Positions 35,247 to 44,125 of a stretch of DNA of 64,000 nt are shown here, piece after piece. Under the pieces are notes generated by a model. That model was given only the letters and a program-made list of their open reading frames with translations. It was not told the DNA's origin and ran no database searches. Position numbers and translations under genes: made by a program. Position 1 is the first letter of the stretch. Every line of letters begins with the position of its first letter. Source of the DNA: a bacterium (GTDB lineage: Bacteria; Auribacterota; Auribacteria; Auribacterales; Auribacteraceae). Where the stretch lies: contig JAHDNF010000006.1 of the NCBI GenBank assembly GCA_018435605.1, positions 62,001 to 126,000 on the forward strand, written 5' to 3'.

Positions 35247-36935
35247 ATGGCAGGATCGATTTTTTCCATATTCGATATCGGTGTTCGCGCGCTTTATGCC
35301 CAGCAAACGGCGTTGAATGTTACCGGTCACAATATCGCCAACGCGAATACGGAAAATTATGTCCGCCAGCGCGCCGAATTGCGTGAAGCGGAAAGCATAA
35401 ACAGTTCGCCCGGACAGCTCGGAATGGGTGTTAAGGTTGAGGAGATTATCCGTATCAAAGATGAGTTCACCGATTTTCAGCTACGTAAACAACTTCAGAC
35501 GCTCGGCTATTTCGATACGAAAAACGGCATCTTGCAACAATTGGAGAATATTTTCAACGAACCGTCGGATAACGGTTTGAATAGTGTTATTTCCGCATTC
35601 TACGACAGCTTGCAGGATTTGTCCAATCATCCTGAAACATATTCTGCGCGCGTGATGGTTAAAGAGCAGGCTGAAGCTCTGGTCGGTGTGTTCAACAGTA
35701 CTATCGCGAATTTGTCTGAATTGAAAGCTAACATCAACGAAAATATCAATTTTAAAGTAGCGGAAATAAATTCGCTTACCAAGGAAATAGCCACTCTTAA
35801 CGATCAGATCGTAAAAGCGGAAGTCGGAGGGCTTCAAAACGCCAATGATCTGCGAAATCGTCGTGACGCGCTTGTGCGTGATTTGAGCAATATGGGCGAT
35901 GTTTTCGTGCGGGAAGGAGAGGATAACCTGCTATATGTTCAGATGGGAGATCAGATTCTGGTTAGCGGTGTTTATCCTGTCGAGTTGCGTACTGTTAATA
36001 CCGCCGACAATACTTTTGAAATAGTGACCAGAAACGGGAATAGGTTGAATATAAATAATGGATCGCTCAAGGCGATGTTTGAGATGCGCGATGATGTCAT
36101 TCAAAAGTACGCCGATGATCTGGATCAATTGGCAAAAACGATAATAAAAGAATTGAATAGTGCTCATGTAGGCGGAATTGGGTTGACTCAATATAACAAT
36201 ATAATATCGGAAAACTCCGCCAAGTCGGTTACTGTTCCGCTGGTGAATGCCGGACTTGATTTTCCGGTTAACGGAGGCCAGTTCAGTTTATCGCTATACG
36301 ATAATAACGGTAATTTGAAATCGGAAACCGCGGTTACGGTGAATCCTTTTGCGGACAGTTTGAATGATATTGCGGCTCGTATTAACTCCATAGCCGGCTT
36401 TTCTGCTTCTGTGACATCCGATAACAAGTTGTCGATAGTAACCTTGTCCAGTAGTGATAAGTTCAGTTTTGTCGCCGATTCCGATAGATCTACAGATACT
36501 AGTAATTTCCTGATGGCAATGGGATTGAATACCTTTTTCAAGGGTAAGGATGCGGCTACTATAGCAGTTGCCGATACGATTGCCGGTGATGTCAATAAAA
36601 TTGCGACCGGAAAAACGCTTGCTCCGGGAGATAACTCCAATGTCATGCAACTTATAGCTACACGCAATTTAGCATCGACACAGGATGCTACCTTTGAGGA
36701 TTTTTATTCGTCATTGATAGGCAATCTCGGTGTAGAACGTCAGGTCAATGTTCAGCGCATGGGTACGCAAGAATTGATTGTAAATACGTTGCGTGAACGC
36801 CAGCAGTCGGAATCGGGAGTTTCTTTTGACGATGAAGCGGTGCATTTGCTTCGCTATCAGCGCGGGTATCAGGCCGCGTCGAAGTTCATACAGGTTGTAG
36901 ACGGGTTGATAACTACCTTGATACAAATGTTGTAA
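35247..36935 (+). CDS. flgK: Hook-associated protein 1 FlgK
   Basis: 562 residues. N-terminal D0: FDIGVRALYAQQTALNVTGH and NIANANTENYVRQRAEL; the coiled region KVAEINSLTKEIATLNDQI; GGLQNANDLRNRRDALVRDL; C-terminal D0: DEEAVHLL-like FDDEAVHLLRYQRGYQAASK. FlgK joins hook and filament. Size and end motifs are standard; the central region (about 320-460) carries the variable domain. Confidence 0.96.
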   Translation: MAGSIFSIFDIGVRALYAQQTALNVTGHNIANANTENYVRQRAELREAESINSSPGQLGMGVKVEEIIRIKDEFTDFQLRKQLQTLGYFDTKNGILQQLENIFNEPSDNGLNSVISAFYDSLQDLSNHPETYSARVMVKEQAEALVGVFNSTIANLSELKANINENINFKVAEINSLTKEIATLNDQIVKAEVGGLQNANDLRNRRDALVRDLSNMGDVFVREGEDNLLYVQMGDQILVSGVYPVELRTVNTADNTFEIVTRNGNRLNINNGSLKAMFEMRDDVIQKYADDLDQLAKTIIKELNSAHVGGIGLTQYNNIISENSAKSVTVPLVNAGLDFPVNGGQFSLSLYDNNGNLKSETAVTVNPFADSLNDIAARINSIAGFSASVTSDNKLSIVTLSSSDKFSFVADSDRSTDTSNFLMAMGLNTFFKGKDAATIAVADTIAGDVNKIATGKTLAPGDNSNVMQLIATRNLASTQDATFEDFYSSLIGNLGVERQVNVQRMGTQELIVNTLRERQQSESGVSFDDEAVHLLRYQRGYQAASKFIQVVDGLITTLIQML

Positions 36936-36956
36936 CACTGATAAAGGGTTTTGGTT

Positions 36957-37898
36957 ATGCTAGATAGAATTACCAATTCGATGAAAGTTAACAGGACATT
37001 GCAATATCTGTCAAGCAATATGAACAGTATACAAAAAACTCAGGAGCAGATATCGTCAGGTAAAATGATCAGGGTTGCGTCTGACGATCCTATAGGGGCT
37101 ATCCAGTCCATGACGATCAACAGCAGTTTGAAAAAGGTTGCACAGTACGGAAAAAATATAGATAACGGGATTAGTTTCCTTGAGCATACATCATCTGTTT
37201 TGACGCAGATAGAAGATATACTTATGGAAATAAAGACTATTGCGGAAAACGGGGCGTCGGACGTCACTACCAGTGCGGAGCGGTCGGCTTTCGCATTTCA
37301 AGTAGATCAGATGCTCCAAGAGCTTATTCAGGCGGCGAATTCTAAATACGAAGGTAAGTTTATTTTCGGTGGAACAGAAACTTTGAGCGGTACGGCAGTC
37401 AATTCTGCGCCGTTTAATATACGTATGAGCGGTACGTCAATTGCCGGTGTAATACAGAACCCCAAAGGCATCTCCGGAGAAATAAAACGATTGGTGAACG
37501 ATGGCAAATATGTTACTATTAACATTGCGGGAGACGCTGTTTTTCAACCTAACGGTGAAGGCGGCGAGGACGATATCTTTCAAACGATTATTAAACTTAG
37601 GGAAAACCTGCTGGCCAATGATGGCAACGAGATACAGAAACGTATAAGGGAACTGGATAACGAATTCGATTTGCTGGTGGGACAGAATACTCTGGCCGGA
37701 TCAAAAGTGGTACGCATGCAACTTATATCCGATCAGTTGGAAGATTTGAAGGTAATACATAAAGAACATTTGTCCAATATTGAAGATACCGATGTCGCGG
37801 AAGCGATAATGCGGTTGCAGATACAGGAAGTAACTCTGCAGGCTACACTGAACGCGAGTTCGAGAATCTTGCAGAAATCGTTACTGGATTATATTTGA
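36957..37898 (+). CDS. flgL: Hook-associated protein 3 FlgL
   Basis: 313 residues from ATG 36957; a TTG two codons earlier is less likely. Flagellin-like ends: MLDRITNSMKVNRTLQYLSS, KTQEQISSGKMIRVASDDPI at the N-terminus, SKYEGKFIFGGTETL in the middle, and EDTDVAEAIMRLQIQEVTLQ with ILQKSLLDYI at the C-terminus. It forms the second junction ring under the filament. Confidence 0.95.
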   Translation: MLDRITNSMKVNRTLQYLSSNMNSIQKTQEQISSGKMIRVASDDPIGAIQSMTINSSLKKVAQYGKNIDNGISFLEHTSSVLTQIEDILMEIKTIAENGASDVTTSAERSAFAFQVDQMLQELIQAANSKYEGKFIFGGTETLSGTAVNSAPFNIRMSGTSIAGVIQNPKGISGEIKRLVNDGKYVTINIAGDAVFQPNGEGGEDDIFQTIIKLRENLLANDGNEIQKRIRELDNEFDLLVGQNTLAGSKVVRMQLISDQLEDLKVIHKEHLSNIEDTDVAEAIMRLQIQEVTLQATLNASSRILQKSLLDYI

Positions 37899-37945
37899 TA
37901 ATTTAAAATAACGGTGTATTATTATTGAGCAAGGGGAGGATTGCC

Positions 37946-38410
37946 ATGAAACTGAAAACAACCCGATTTGGGATGCTCGATGTACCCGAGGAAAATATTT
38001 TGAATTTTCCCGAAGGAATCATCGGGTTCGAAAACTGCAAACGATTCGTGATTCTCAGCAAAAAGGAGAACGCGCCTCTGCGATGGTTACAATCGCTGGA
38101 TCAGCCGGGGCTTGCGTTTATTATTATCAATCCTATGTTATTTAAACCGGACTACGAACCGCAACTGGAACGTCAGGATTTGGCAACCCTGAAGATAAAG
38201 GATTTGTCTCAGGCGGAAATACTATCCATAGTTGTTGTACCGGAAAACCCGCGTGATATGGTAGCCAACCTGATGGCGCCTATAGTGCTGAACCCGAAAC
38301 TGTGTATCGGTAAACAGGCCATAATAAAAGACGCGGCGTATCCGACCCGATACCGCATACTTGACAGCTATGGTGAAAATGCTGAATCAACTCAGGCGTT
38401 GTCCTGTTAA
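37946..38410 (+). CDS. fliW: Flagellar assembly factor FliW
   Basis: 154 residues from ATG 37946 with GGGGAGG upstream. FliW motifs: [52 protein letters not shown]. FliW binds either free flagellin or CsrA; when flagellin is scarce it antagonises CsrA and lets flagellin mRNA be translated. The order flgL-fliW-csrA-flagellin matches the arrangement in Bacillus subtilis. Confidence 0.95.
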   Translation: MKLKTTRFGMLDVPEENILNFPEGIIGFENCKRFVILSKKENAPLRWLQSLDQPGLAFIIINPMLFKPDYEPQLERQDLATLKIKDLSQAEILSIVVVPENPRDMVANLMAPIVLNPKLCIGKQAIIKDAAYPTRYRILDSYGENAESTQALSC

Positions 38411-38433
38411 TTATAAATAGGAGATTCGTTTTA

Positions 38434-38664
38434 ATGCTTATATTGACAAGGAAGTTAAACGAAAGCATCATGATTGGTGATATAGAGATAAAAATCACCA
38501 GCCTCAAGGGAGATTATGTCAAGCTGGGCATTAAAGCTCCCCGCGAAGTGCCTATACACCGTAAAGAAATATATGATTTGATACAAAAAGAAAATATGGA
38601 AGCCGCTGAGGCTAAAATAACCGATATATCCGATTTGTCATTGTTTTTTCAGAAAAAAGATTAA
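38434..38664 (+). CDS. csrA: RNA-binding translational regulator CsrA
   Basis: 76 residues. [36 protein letters not shown] and [11 protein letters not shown] are classic; the RNA-binding Leu4/Arg6 strand and the Arg in P-R-E-V-P-I-H-R are intact. It binds GGA-containing hairpins near ribosome sites and blocks translation. A C-terminal extension beyond the usual 61-65 residues ([18 protein letters not shown]) resembles the longer CsrA of FliW-containing bacteria, where it contacts FliW. Confidence 0.97.
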   Translation: MLILTRKLNESIMIGDIEIKITSLKGDYVKLGIKAPREVPIHRKEIYDLIQKENMEAAEAKITDISDLSLFFQKKD

Positions 38665-38724
38665 CGGGTTAATATACGTTGTATCGTTTTTGATCTTTGA
38701 TTTAGAAGGTGGTGGTGTGGAAAA

Positions 38725-38867
38725 ACTGGTTGCTTGAGGTCACTGGCCTGTTGTTGAGTGTCTGCTGTAGAAATTTCAGCAAGGCACTGGTGGCGGTGTA
38801 CGGGTAGCAAAGTACGGTAAGTGGGGTCTCAACCATTAAATGCAAGGATGCAACCAGTAATCAAGGA
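38725..38867 (+). promoter_or_regulatory. Structured flagellin mRNA leader with two CsrA-like sites
   Basis: ACTGGTTGC (38725-38733) is the exact inverse complement of GCAACCAGT (38850-38858), and the adjoining TTGAGG/TCTCAA can extend pairing. Inside are GCCT/AGGC (38746-38749, 38782-38785) stacked on TGCTG/CAGCA (38763-38767, 38777-38781). Two CAAGGA elements lie at 38843-38848 and 38862-38867. The first sits in ATGCAAGGATGC, 10 of 12 positions of the CsrA consensus RUACARGGAUGU; the second is the ribosome site of the flagellin gene. It fits a CsrA/FliW switch. The fold is drawn by eye. Confidence 0.6.
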
Positions 38868-38877
38868 GGACGATACT

Positions 38878-39687
38878 ATGGGTGACCTAGCTCGAATAAA
38901 CACAAATATTGCCGCTCTGCGAGCATTTCAAACATTAACCGATATAAACAGTCGTTTAGTTAAAACTCAGGAGCGTATAGCTACAGGAAGCGTAGTAAAC
39001 CGCGCGTCGGATAGTCCATCGGACTATTACATATCCCGGACATTAACCCGTGATATAAATGCGGTGGAGCGAACTCAGAAAAATATCGAACGCGGTATCA
39101 ACTTTCTGCAAACCAACAACAGCCGTCTTGCCCAGATAACCAATATTTTAATCGAAGCAAGCGATCTTGCCAATCAGGCTAACAGTCTTGCTGTGTCGTC
39201 GGCTGAAAAGCAGGCTATTCAGCAGGACATCACTCAGCTCATGCTTGAGGTGGAAGCCATATTTCAAAGCGGTGTAGCCGCTAAACTATATACAGGTTTC
39301 AGCCTCGGTGGACTGAAGAATGTCAGTCTGACCGGCAATTTGACAGCTAATCCTATGGCCTCTCTGTCTTTGAACGGGACGAATATTATGATAACCGGTT
39401 CCGACTTACAGTTGGAAGCGACTATTCGTCATATCGATAACGCGCTTATCAGAGTGCTTGAGGATGAGGAACGGCTTGGGTCGTTTATCCATCGTTTGGA
39501 AGTGGAGTTTGACGTTGCCGAGGTTGAAAATACCAACCTAAAGGCGTCTCGCAGTTCCATTATGGATGCCGATTTGGCCGAAGAACAATTGACTCTTACC
39601 AATTTGCAAATTCTGCAACAGGCCGCAATATCAATATTGACACAAGCAAACAGTGCTCCCCGGGCAGTACTTCAATTATTTGAATAA
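38878..39687 (+). CDS. fliC: Flagellin
   Basis: 269 residues from ATG 38878 (CAAGGAGG before it); an upstream GTG at 38821 lies in the leader. D0/D1 ends are clear: ARINTNIAALRAFQTLTDIN, RIATGSVVNRASDSPSDYYI at the N-terminus; SSIMDADLAEEQLTLTNLQI and LQQAAISILTQANSAPRAVL at the C-terminus. The central variable part is only about 60 residues, so the filament subunit is near minimal. It follows csrA and is predicted to be its target. Confidence 0.95.
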   Translation: MGDLARINTNIAALRAFQTLTDINSRLVKTQERIATGSVVNRASDSPSDYYISRTLTRDINAVERTQKNIERGINFLQTNNSRLAQITNILIEASDLANQANSLAVSSAEKQAIQQDITQLMLEVEAIFQSGVAAKLYTGFSLGGLKNVSLTGNLTANPMASLSLNGTNIMITGSDLQLEATIRHIDNALIRVLEDEERLGSFIHRLEVEFDVAEVENTNLKASRSSIMDADLAEEQLTLTNLQILQQAAISILTQANSAPRAVLQLFE

Positions 39688-39704
39688 GTATTGCAAGAGG
39701 AGTT

Positions 39705-39743
39705 CGGAAGCGGAAAGGATTTTTTAGATTCTTTCCGCTTCCG
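39705..39743 (+). terminator. Strong hairpin after the flagellin gene, probable terminator
   Basis: CGGAAGCGGAAAG (39705-39717) and CTTTCCGCTTCCG (39731-39743) form a perfect 13-bp stem with a T-rich 13-nt loop. Only a weak T run follows, so it may terminate poorly or protect the 3' end of flagellin mRNA. It separates the flagellin gene from the fliD promoter. Confidence 0.65.
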
Positions 39744-39744
39744 G

Positions 39745-39771
39745 TGAAGTTTTATGCCGCCTTGACGATAA
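39745..39771 (+). promoter_or_regulatory. Sigma-28 type promoter of fliD-fliS
   Basis: TGAA (39745-39748), 15 bp, GACGATAA (39764-39771), one mismatch in each element from TAAA-N15-GCCGATAA. It lies 36 bp before the fliD ATG. Confidence 0.55.
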
Positions 39772-39807
39772 ATATACTAGTCGCATATTAATGGAGGATA
39801 ATCCGAA

Positions 39808-41589
39808 ATGAGTGTTTCTTCTTCGATAGAGATTCAGGAAGCAATAGAGAAGATTATAGATATTGAACGGGATTCTGTCCGTGAAATGAAGACGGACAGG
39901 TCTGATCTTATTGATGTTAATTCTGCGCTGGCCGCGATAGACACCAGTCTCGAGGCGCTTCAAAGTAAAATAGCGGCGCTTACTACCAGCAGTACATTTT
40001 ACAGCAATCAGGCTGTATCTAGTGATACAAATATACTTACCGCATCGGCAACTACCACTGCCGTGCAAACGGTATATCAGGTAACTGTGAATCAGCTGGC
40101 GCAGGTAGCGAGAGCCACGTCTTCATCGGCGATAGGGCTTAGCGAAGGTACGTATGCTGTCTGGCAGAGCGGCGAACCGATCAGCGCAAGCGGCGGATCT
40201 AGCACAAAGGTCAATCCGAATATCGTTTTTGCCAGCGGTACTGCCGCAATAGGGTTTGATATGGATAAAGTGGTTGTGTCCGGTTCATTCAAAGTCAACG
40301 GAAAAGCTATCGCAGTAACCGGCAGTGATACAATTTACACGATTCTTTCAAAGATAAATTCCGAGAATCTGGGAGTGACTGCGACATTTGATATAGCTGA
40401 AGATAAAGTGGTTCTGACATCAACTTCCATAGGGGCGGGGAAAACGCTTGAGCTAACCGATGATACATCGGGATTTCTTGACGCGGTTAAATTAGTCGCT
40501 GTGAACGGAAATCCTCCTGTGGGCTTTACCGACGGGACAAGCGCGGGCGTAAACGCCAAACTGAATACGACTTCCATGGTAAGCGGCGCAAACGCTGTTA
40601 CCAACGGATATTTTACCATCAACAATATTACTTTTAAGGTTGATACGGCCACCGATTCGATAAGTTCTATCCTAAGCAGTATAAATAACTCCAAAGCCGG
40701 AGTAAGCGCCTATTACGACGAGATTGAGGATAAGATTACCATTTCATCGCGAACTACTGGCAAAGATGTTTATTTCGAAAATGATACGAGTAATTTCCTG
40801 AAGAAAATCAATCTTCTTGACAGCGCTGGCGATCTTGACGCTACTGAAGGCAAATCTCGATATACCGGTACGAAATCGGAAGTTTTAGTAAACGGTCAAC
40901 TTCTTCAGCGTGACGGTAATACTTTTTCTATCGGAGGAACAACGTTTACATTGAAGACTACCGGTCAGTCTAATGTTACTGTTACCTCAGATACCCAGAC
41001 AGCGGTAAATGCAGTCAAGGGTTTTGTCGATCAATATAACAACACTATATCTCTGATCGACAGCAAACTTAAGGGAGTCCTTAAGAATGACCGGTCAATA
41101 AACAATGTCAAACGGAAACTTCAGCAAATTATAGTCAAAGCTACAGCTGACGACAGTACATTTAAGCGGTTGTCGGATATAGGAGTGTATTTCGTAGGTA
41201 CCGGTGGATACGGGTTAGGGACACTCAGATTCAGGCAATCCGAGTTTACATCGGCGCTCAATGATAACAAGGAAGATGTGTTTAAGCTCTTTGAGACTAA
41301 AAATGACGGTTCGGGATTTACTAATAAGATCGATTCGTATCTTAAAAATATGACAAATAACAGCACCGGCAGTTTTGCAATAAAAACTAACGGAAATATA
41401 AAACTCATCAAGCAGATTGAAAAGCGCATAGAAAAAGAAGAAAACCGACTTGAAAAGCGCGCTAAAGATTTGCAGGTTCAGTATCAGGAACTTAATTCAG
41501 CAGTGGTGGCGATGGAAAAACAAATGAACTCGTTCAATTCGTTCGCTTCGTCTATGGCGAATATAACTAGTTCGTATTGGAATCAATAA
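39808..41589 (+). CDS. fliD: Flagellar filament cap protein FliD (HAP2)
   Basis: 593 residues with GGAGG before the ATG. The N-terminal helical region IQEAIEKIIDIERDSVREMK is followed by the conserved VYQVTVNQLAQVARATSS. Repeated beta units carry YTILSKINSENLGVTATFDIA-like patterns (about 175-195 and 285-305). ARTD-type C-terminal end: NVKRKLQQIIV, RLSDIGVYF, and the coiled coil KRIEKEENRLEKRAKDLQVQ. It caps the filament and folds incoming flagellin. Confidence 0.95.
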   Translation: MSVSSSIEIQEAIEKIIDIERDSVREMKTDRSDLIDVNSALAAIDTSLEALQSKIAALTTSSTFYSNQAVSSDTNILTASATTTAVQTVYQVTVNQLAQVARATSSSAIGLSEGTYAVWQSGEPISASGGSSTKVNPNIVFASGTAAIGFDMDKVVVSGSFKVNGKAIAVTGSDTIYTILSKINSENLGVTATFDIAEDKVVLTSTSIGAGKTLELTDDTSGFLDAVKLVAVNGNPPVGFTDGTSAGVNAKLNTTSMVSGANAVTNGYFTINNITFKVDTATDSISSILSSINNSKAGVSAYYDEIEDKITISSRTTGKDVYFENDTSNFLKKINLLDSAGDLDATEGKSRYTGTKSEVLVNGQLLQRDGNTFSIGGTTFTLKTTGQSNVTVTSDTQTAVNAVKGFVDQYNNTISLIDSKLKGVLKNDRSINNVKRKLQQIIVKATADDSTFKRLSDIGVYFVGTGGYGLGTLRFRQSEFTSALNDNKEDVFKLFETKNDGSGFTNKIDSYLKNMTNNSTGSFAIKTNGNIKLIKQIEKRIEKEENRLEKRAKDLQVQYQELNSAVVAMEKQMNSFNSFASSMANITSSYWNQ

Positions 41590-41670
41590 ATAAAAGTTAA
41601 CTATTATTAATGGCTGACGATATATATCCCTGAAAGAGCTTGTCTCGTATTGATAAAGGAGGTATTGGAT

Positions 41671-42159
41671 ATGGCTTATGATTCGAACGATCCTTCGAAA
41701 CAGTATTTACGCATGAAGATAGAAAGCGCAACCCCTATAGGGCTGGTTGTTATTCTATATGACGGCGGTATAAAGTTCATCAAAAAAGCCTTGGTTGATA
41801 TGGATAATAAAAGTATCATGGGTTTTGTGGATAATGTCGTCAAGGCGCAGAATATTTTGCGAGAATTGCGTGATTCACTTGATATGAGTATAGATCAGAT
41901 AGCCCCGCAGTTGCGGTCGTTGTATACCTACATGCTCAAAAGGTTGATAGTTGCGGCGGTGGAAAAAACTCCTGAACCCGCACAGGAAGTCCTTAAAATG
42001 ATGGAGTCGTTACGCGGTACTTGGGATAAGGTGCGCTCCATGGCTGAATCAGGCCAGATTGATGTAATTAAACGCGATAAGTCTGAAGTTCATCAGCATT
42101 CGCTCAAACCTAACCCGATTGTACATCCGCAAGCTCCCAGTATCAGCTTGCAAGGATAA
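41671..42159 (+). CDS. fliS: Flagellin export chaperone FliS
   Basis: 162 residues from ATG 41671 with AAAGGAGG upstream; the in-frame codons back to 41650 precede the ribosome site. The helical bundle has QYLRMKIESATPIGLVVILY and DGGIKFIKKALVDM, then LRDSLDMSIDQIAPQLRSLY. It binds the flagellin C-terminus to prevent premature polymerisation. A longer Pro-rich tail (SLKPNPIVHPQAPSISLQG) is unusual compared with the 120-130 residue norm. Follows fliD as in most genomes. Confidence 0.92.
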   Translation: MAYDSNDPSKQYLRMKIESATPIGLVVILYDGGIKFIKKALVDMDNKSIMGFVDNVVKAQNILRELRDSLDMSIDQIAPQLRSLYTYMLKRLIVAAVEKTPEPAQEVLKMMESLRGTWDKVRSMAESGQIDVIKRDKSEVHQHSLKPNPIVHPQAPSISLQG

Positions 42160-42511
42160 TGGCGGTTCATATCTGCCGGCATTCCGAGATATAATAACCA
42201 CTAGCTCCTTGAATTGCTGAAAATTTCGCAATTCCAAAACATCTATTTTAAATAAACTACTATATTTTTTAAAAAGTTTTTGTTGTGGTATATTTTGCGT
42301 TTATTCTTAAATTGCTGTTAAACTCACATATGTAGGTAAGTATCTTATTAATAGAATATTAACTTTGACAAGCCTTAGAGCAAACAGGAGTTCTTCATTT
42401 TTACCGTCAAATCGAAAGAAGTAACTGTAATAAATGGTTTTATTTTTGATCTGTTATTTGCTAATATTCAAAAAATCGAAGTTTTACTTTTTTGACCTAA
42501 CCTAAGGAAAC
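42160..42511. other. Intergenic region after fliS
   Basis: 352 bp, AT-rich. A small inverted repeat GAATTGC/GCAATTC near 42213-42236 lacks a T run, so it is at best a weak transcript end. A TTGACA near 42366 has no good -10 at the right distance. No gene is seen. Confidence 0.4.
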
Positions 42512-42931
42512 ATGCCGATGAAATCGCATACGGAATATGTTGTATTTAACACGAAAAAACGGCGTGAGTATATAAATATAACAGGCAGAGTCCACGAGGA
42601 GCTTCGTAAAAGCGGTATACAGGAAGGGTTGGTATTGGTGTCGGCGATGCACATAACGGCGGCTGTTTACATAAATGACGCTGAGAACGGTTTTATCGAA
42701 GATTTGGATGAAATGCTCGATACGTTGGCTCCTTTAGGTAAAGAATACCGCCATCATAGAACCGGTGAAGATAATGGGGACGCTCATCTAAAAAGTATAT
42801 TGACACATAATCAGGTGTTATTGCCTGTAACCCGCGGGCAACTTGATTTAGGTCCGTGGCAACAAATTTATTATGCTGAGTTTGACGGACGGCGTCCCAA
42901 AAGAATGATAATAAAGATTATTGGTGAATAG
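42512..42931 (+). CDS. YjbQ family protein (UPF0047)
   Basis: 139 residues. [20 protein letters not shown] carries the family's His-Thr motif, followed by [26 protein letters not shown] (conserved His residues) and [21 protein letters not shown]. The fold is a trimeric barrel with a probable metal site; weak thiamine phosphate synthase activity has been reported for the E. coli homologue, but the physiological role is open. It has its own leader and AAGGAAAC site. Confidence 0.9.
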   Translation: MPMKSHTEYVVFNTKKRREYINITGRVHEELRKSGIQEGLVLVSAMHITAAVYINDAENGFIEDLDEMLDTLAPLGKEYRHHRTGEDNGDAHLKSILTHNQVLLPVTRGQLDLGPWQQIYYAEFDGRRPKRMIIKIIGE

Positions 42932-43053
42932 AAAAATCCTCTTATAGCTACGGAATTGTTCTTGGAATAGCCGCAGGCGGAATGGTAGTATGCTTCATAT
43001 TGTCGATAGCAGGCCTTAAAAATAGGATAAATCATACAAAGGAGGGCATTTTA

Positions 43054-43890
43054 ATGTCAAAAGTGTTGAAATTAGCGGTAGGGATTGCTTTTATTTTGTC
43101 AGTCATAAGTGTAACCACGTCGTTAATGCTTGCGGCAAAACAGATGAAATACCGTGACCAGATGGAGGCTAGCAGTAAACAGGTTGAATTGAACAAAGAT
43201 ATGCAGGCGTCCATTAATAAAAAAATAGCTGATTTCGATAAAGTCATCAAAGAAAAAAAAGAGTTGCAAAAGCAGGTAGATGCTATAAAAGAAGAACTCG
43301 ACACTACCAGTGAAAAAATGCAGGATTTGCAGAATCAATTGGCAGTTAAAGACGAAGAAATGGCGGCATTGCGCGAGCAAACGAGCGGCTCAGATGAAGG
43401 AAAAGTCATGGAGCTTATCGGCAATATGGAGAAATTGAAATCCGATTTGGCTTCGGCGGAAGCAAAAATTGCTCAGGAAGAGGAGAAACGCAAGTCCGTG
43501 TACCAGAAGATAGATGAGCTGAGTTCTCAAGTCGAAGACAAAGACACCAAATTATCGGAAGCTCGTAAACGCGAATCCGATTTGTTGACTCTGGTCAGTA
43601 TGCTAAAAAGTCAGGTTTCCCAACTTAAATCCATAACCGAACAGAAAAAAGATAGCGATGTGAAAGTAGAAGCTCCGATCGAAGTAATCAATGAAGAATT
43701 GATGTTCATTGTATTTGATATGGGTTCTAAAAACGGTGTGCGTCAGGACGACGTCCTTAAGGTTTTCCGCGGTGAAGATTTTCTGGGTCTTGTTACTGTT
43801 ATAGAGGTGTTTCCGAACAAGGCGGCGGCGTCGATATCGCATAAGCTGATTGAAAATAACATCGGGAAAGATTGTGTAGTTAGAAAATAG
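43054..43890 (+). CDS. Membrane-anchored coiled-coil protein
   Basis: 278 residues from ATG 43054 (AAAGGAGGGC upstream). Residues 5-27 are one membrane anchor; about 35-200 are a long heptad coiled coil (EKKELQKQVDAIKEELDTTS). The last 70 residues form a compact beta domain (LMFIVFDMGSKNGVRQDDVL then VFRGEDFLGLVTVIEVFPNK), similar to the small barrels that end FlgT- or MreC-like envelope proteins. Probably anchored in the inner membrane with its body in the periplasm. No named family is recognised. Confidence 0.6.
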   Translation: MSKVLKLAVGIAFILSVISVTTSLMLAAKQMKYRDQMEASSKQVELNKDMQASINKKIADFDKVIKEKKELQKQVDAIKEELDTTSEKMQDLQNQLAVKDEEMAALREQTSGSDEGKVMELIGNMEKLKSDLASAEAKIAQEEEKRKSVYQKIDELSSQVEDKDTKLSEARKRESDLLTLVSMLKSQVSQLKSITEQKKDSDVKVEAPIEVINEELMFIVFDMGSKNGVRQDDVLKVFRGEDFLGLVTVIEVFPNKAAASISHKLIENNIGKDCVVRK

Positions 43891-43933
43891 TTTGTCAGAT
43901 CACTTGAACAATAGCTAAGGAGCTTATTAAGTC

Positions 43934-44125
43934 ATGAAAAACCAAACGTTTATTTTTGAATCGGGCTTCGTCTATGCTGTAGCTGTCTTGGCTGTAGCCG
44001 TTATGTTGACTGCCATGCTAAACGGTTGTTCAACTGTGCCTCCCGAACAGGAGGGTTCTTCTATTCCGTGGGCACAGCCGGAACAGTGGGAAAACAGTCA
44101 ACTTAAAACCGGAGTCGGCTTCTGA
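43934..44125 (+). CDS. Small lipoprotein
   Basis: 63 residues. A long signal (VYAVAVLAVAVMLTAMLNGC) ends in the lipobox LNGC, leaving about 30 Pro/Glu-rich mature residues (STVPPEQEGSSIPWAQPEQ). The stop overlaps the next ATG (TGATG), so it is coupled to the GHL10-like gene. A real gene is likely because of the ribosome site AAGGAGC and the clean lipobox. Function unknown. Confidence 0.65.
   Translation: MKNQTFIFESGFVYAVAVLAVAVMLTAMLNGCSTVPPEQEGSSIPWAQPEQWENSQLKTGVGF

Noticed and set aside
38701-38877. A c-di-GMP (GEMM) riboswitch in the flagellin leader.
   Set aside because: The conserved core bases of either c-di-GMP riboswitch class are not present; the CsrA-type sites explain the leader better.
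42213-42236. GAATTGC/GCAATTC hairpin after fliS as a terminator.
   Set aside because: Seven base pairs without a T run; left as a weak transcript-end candidate only.
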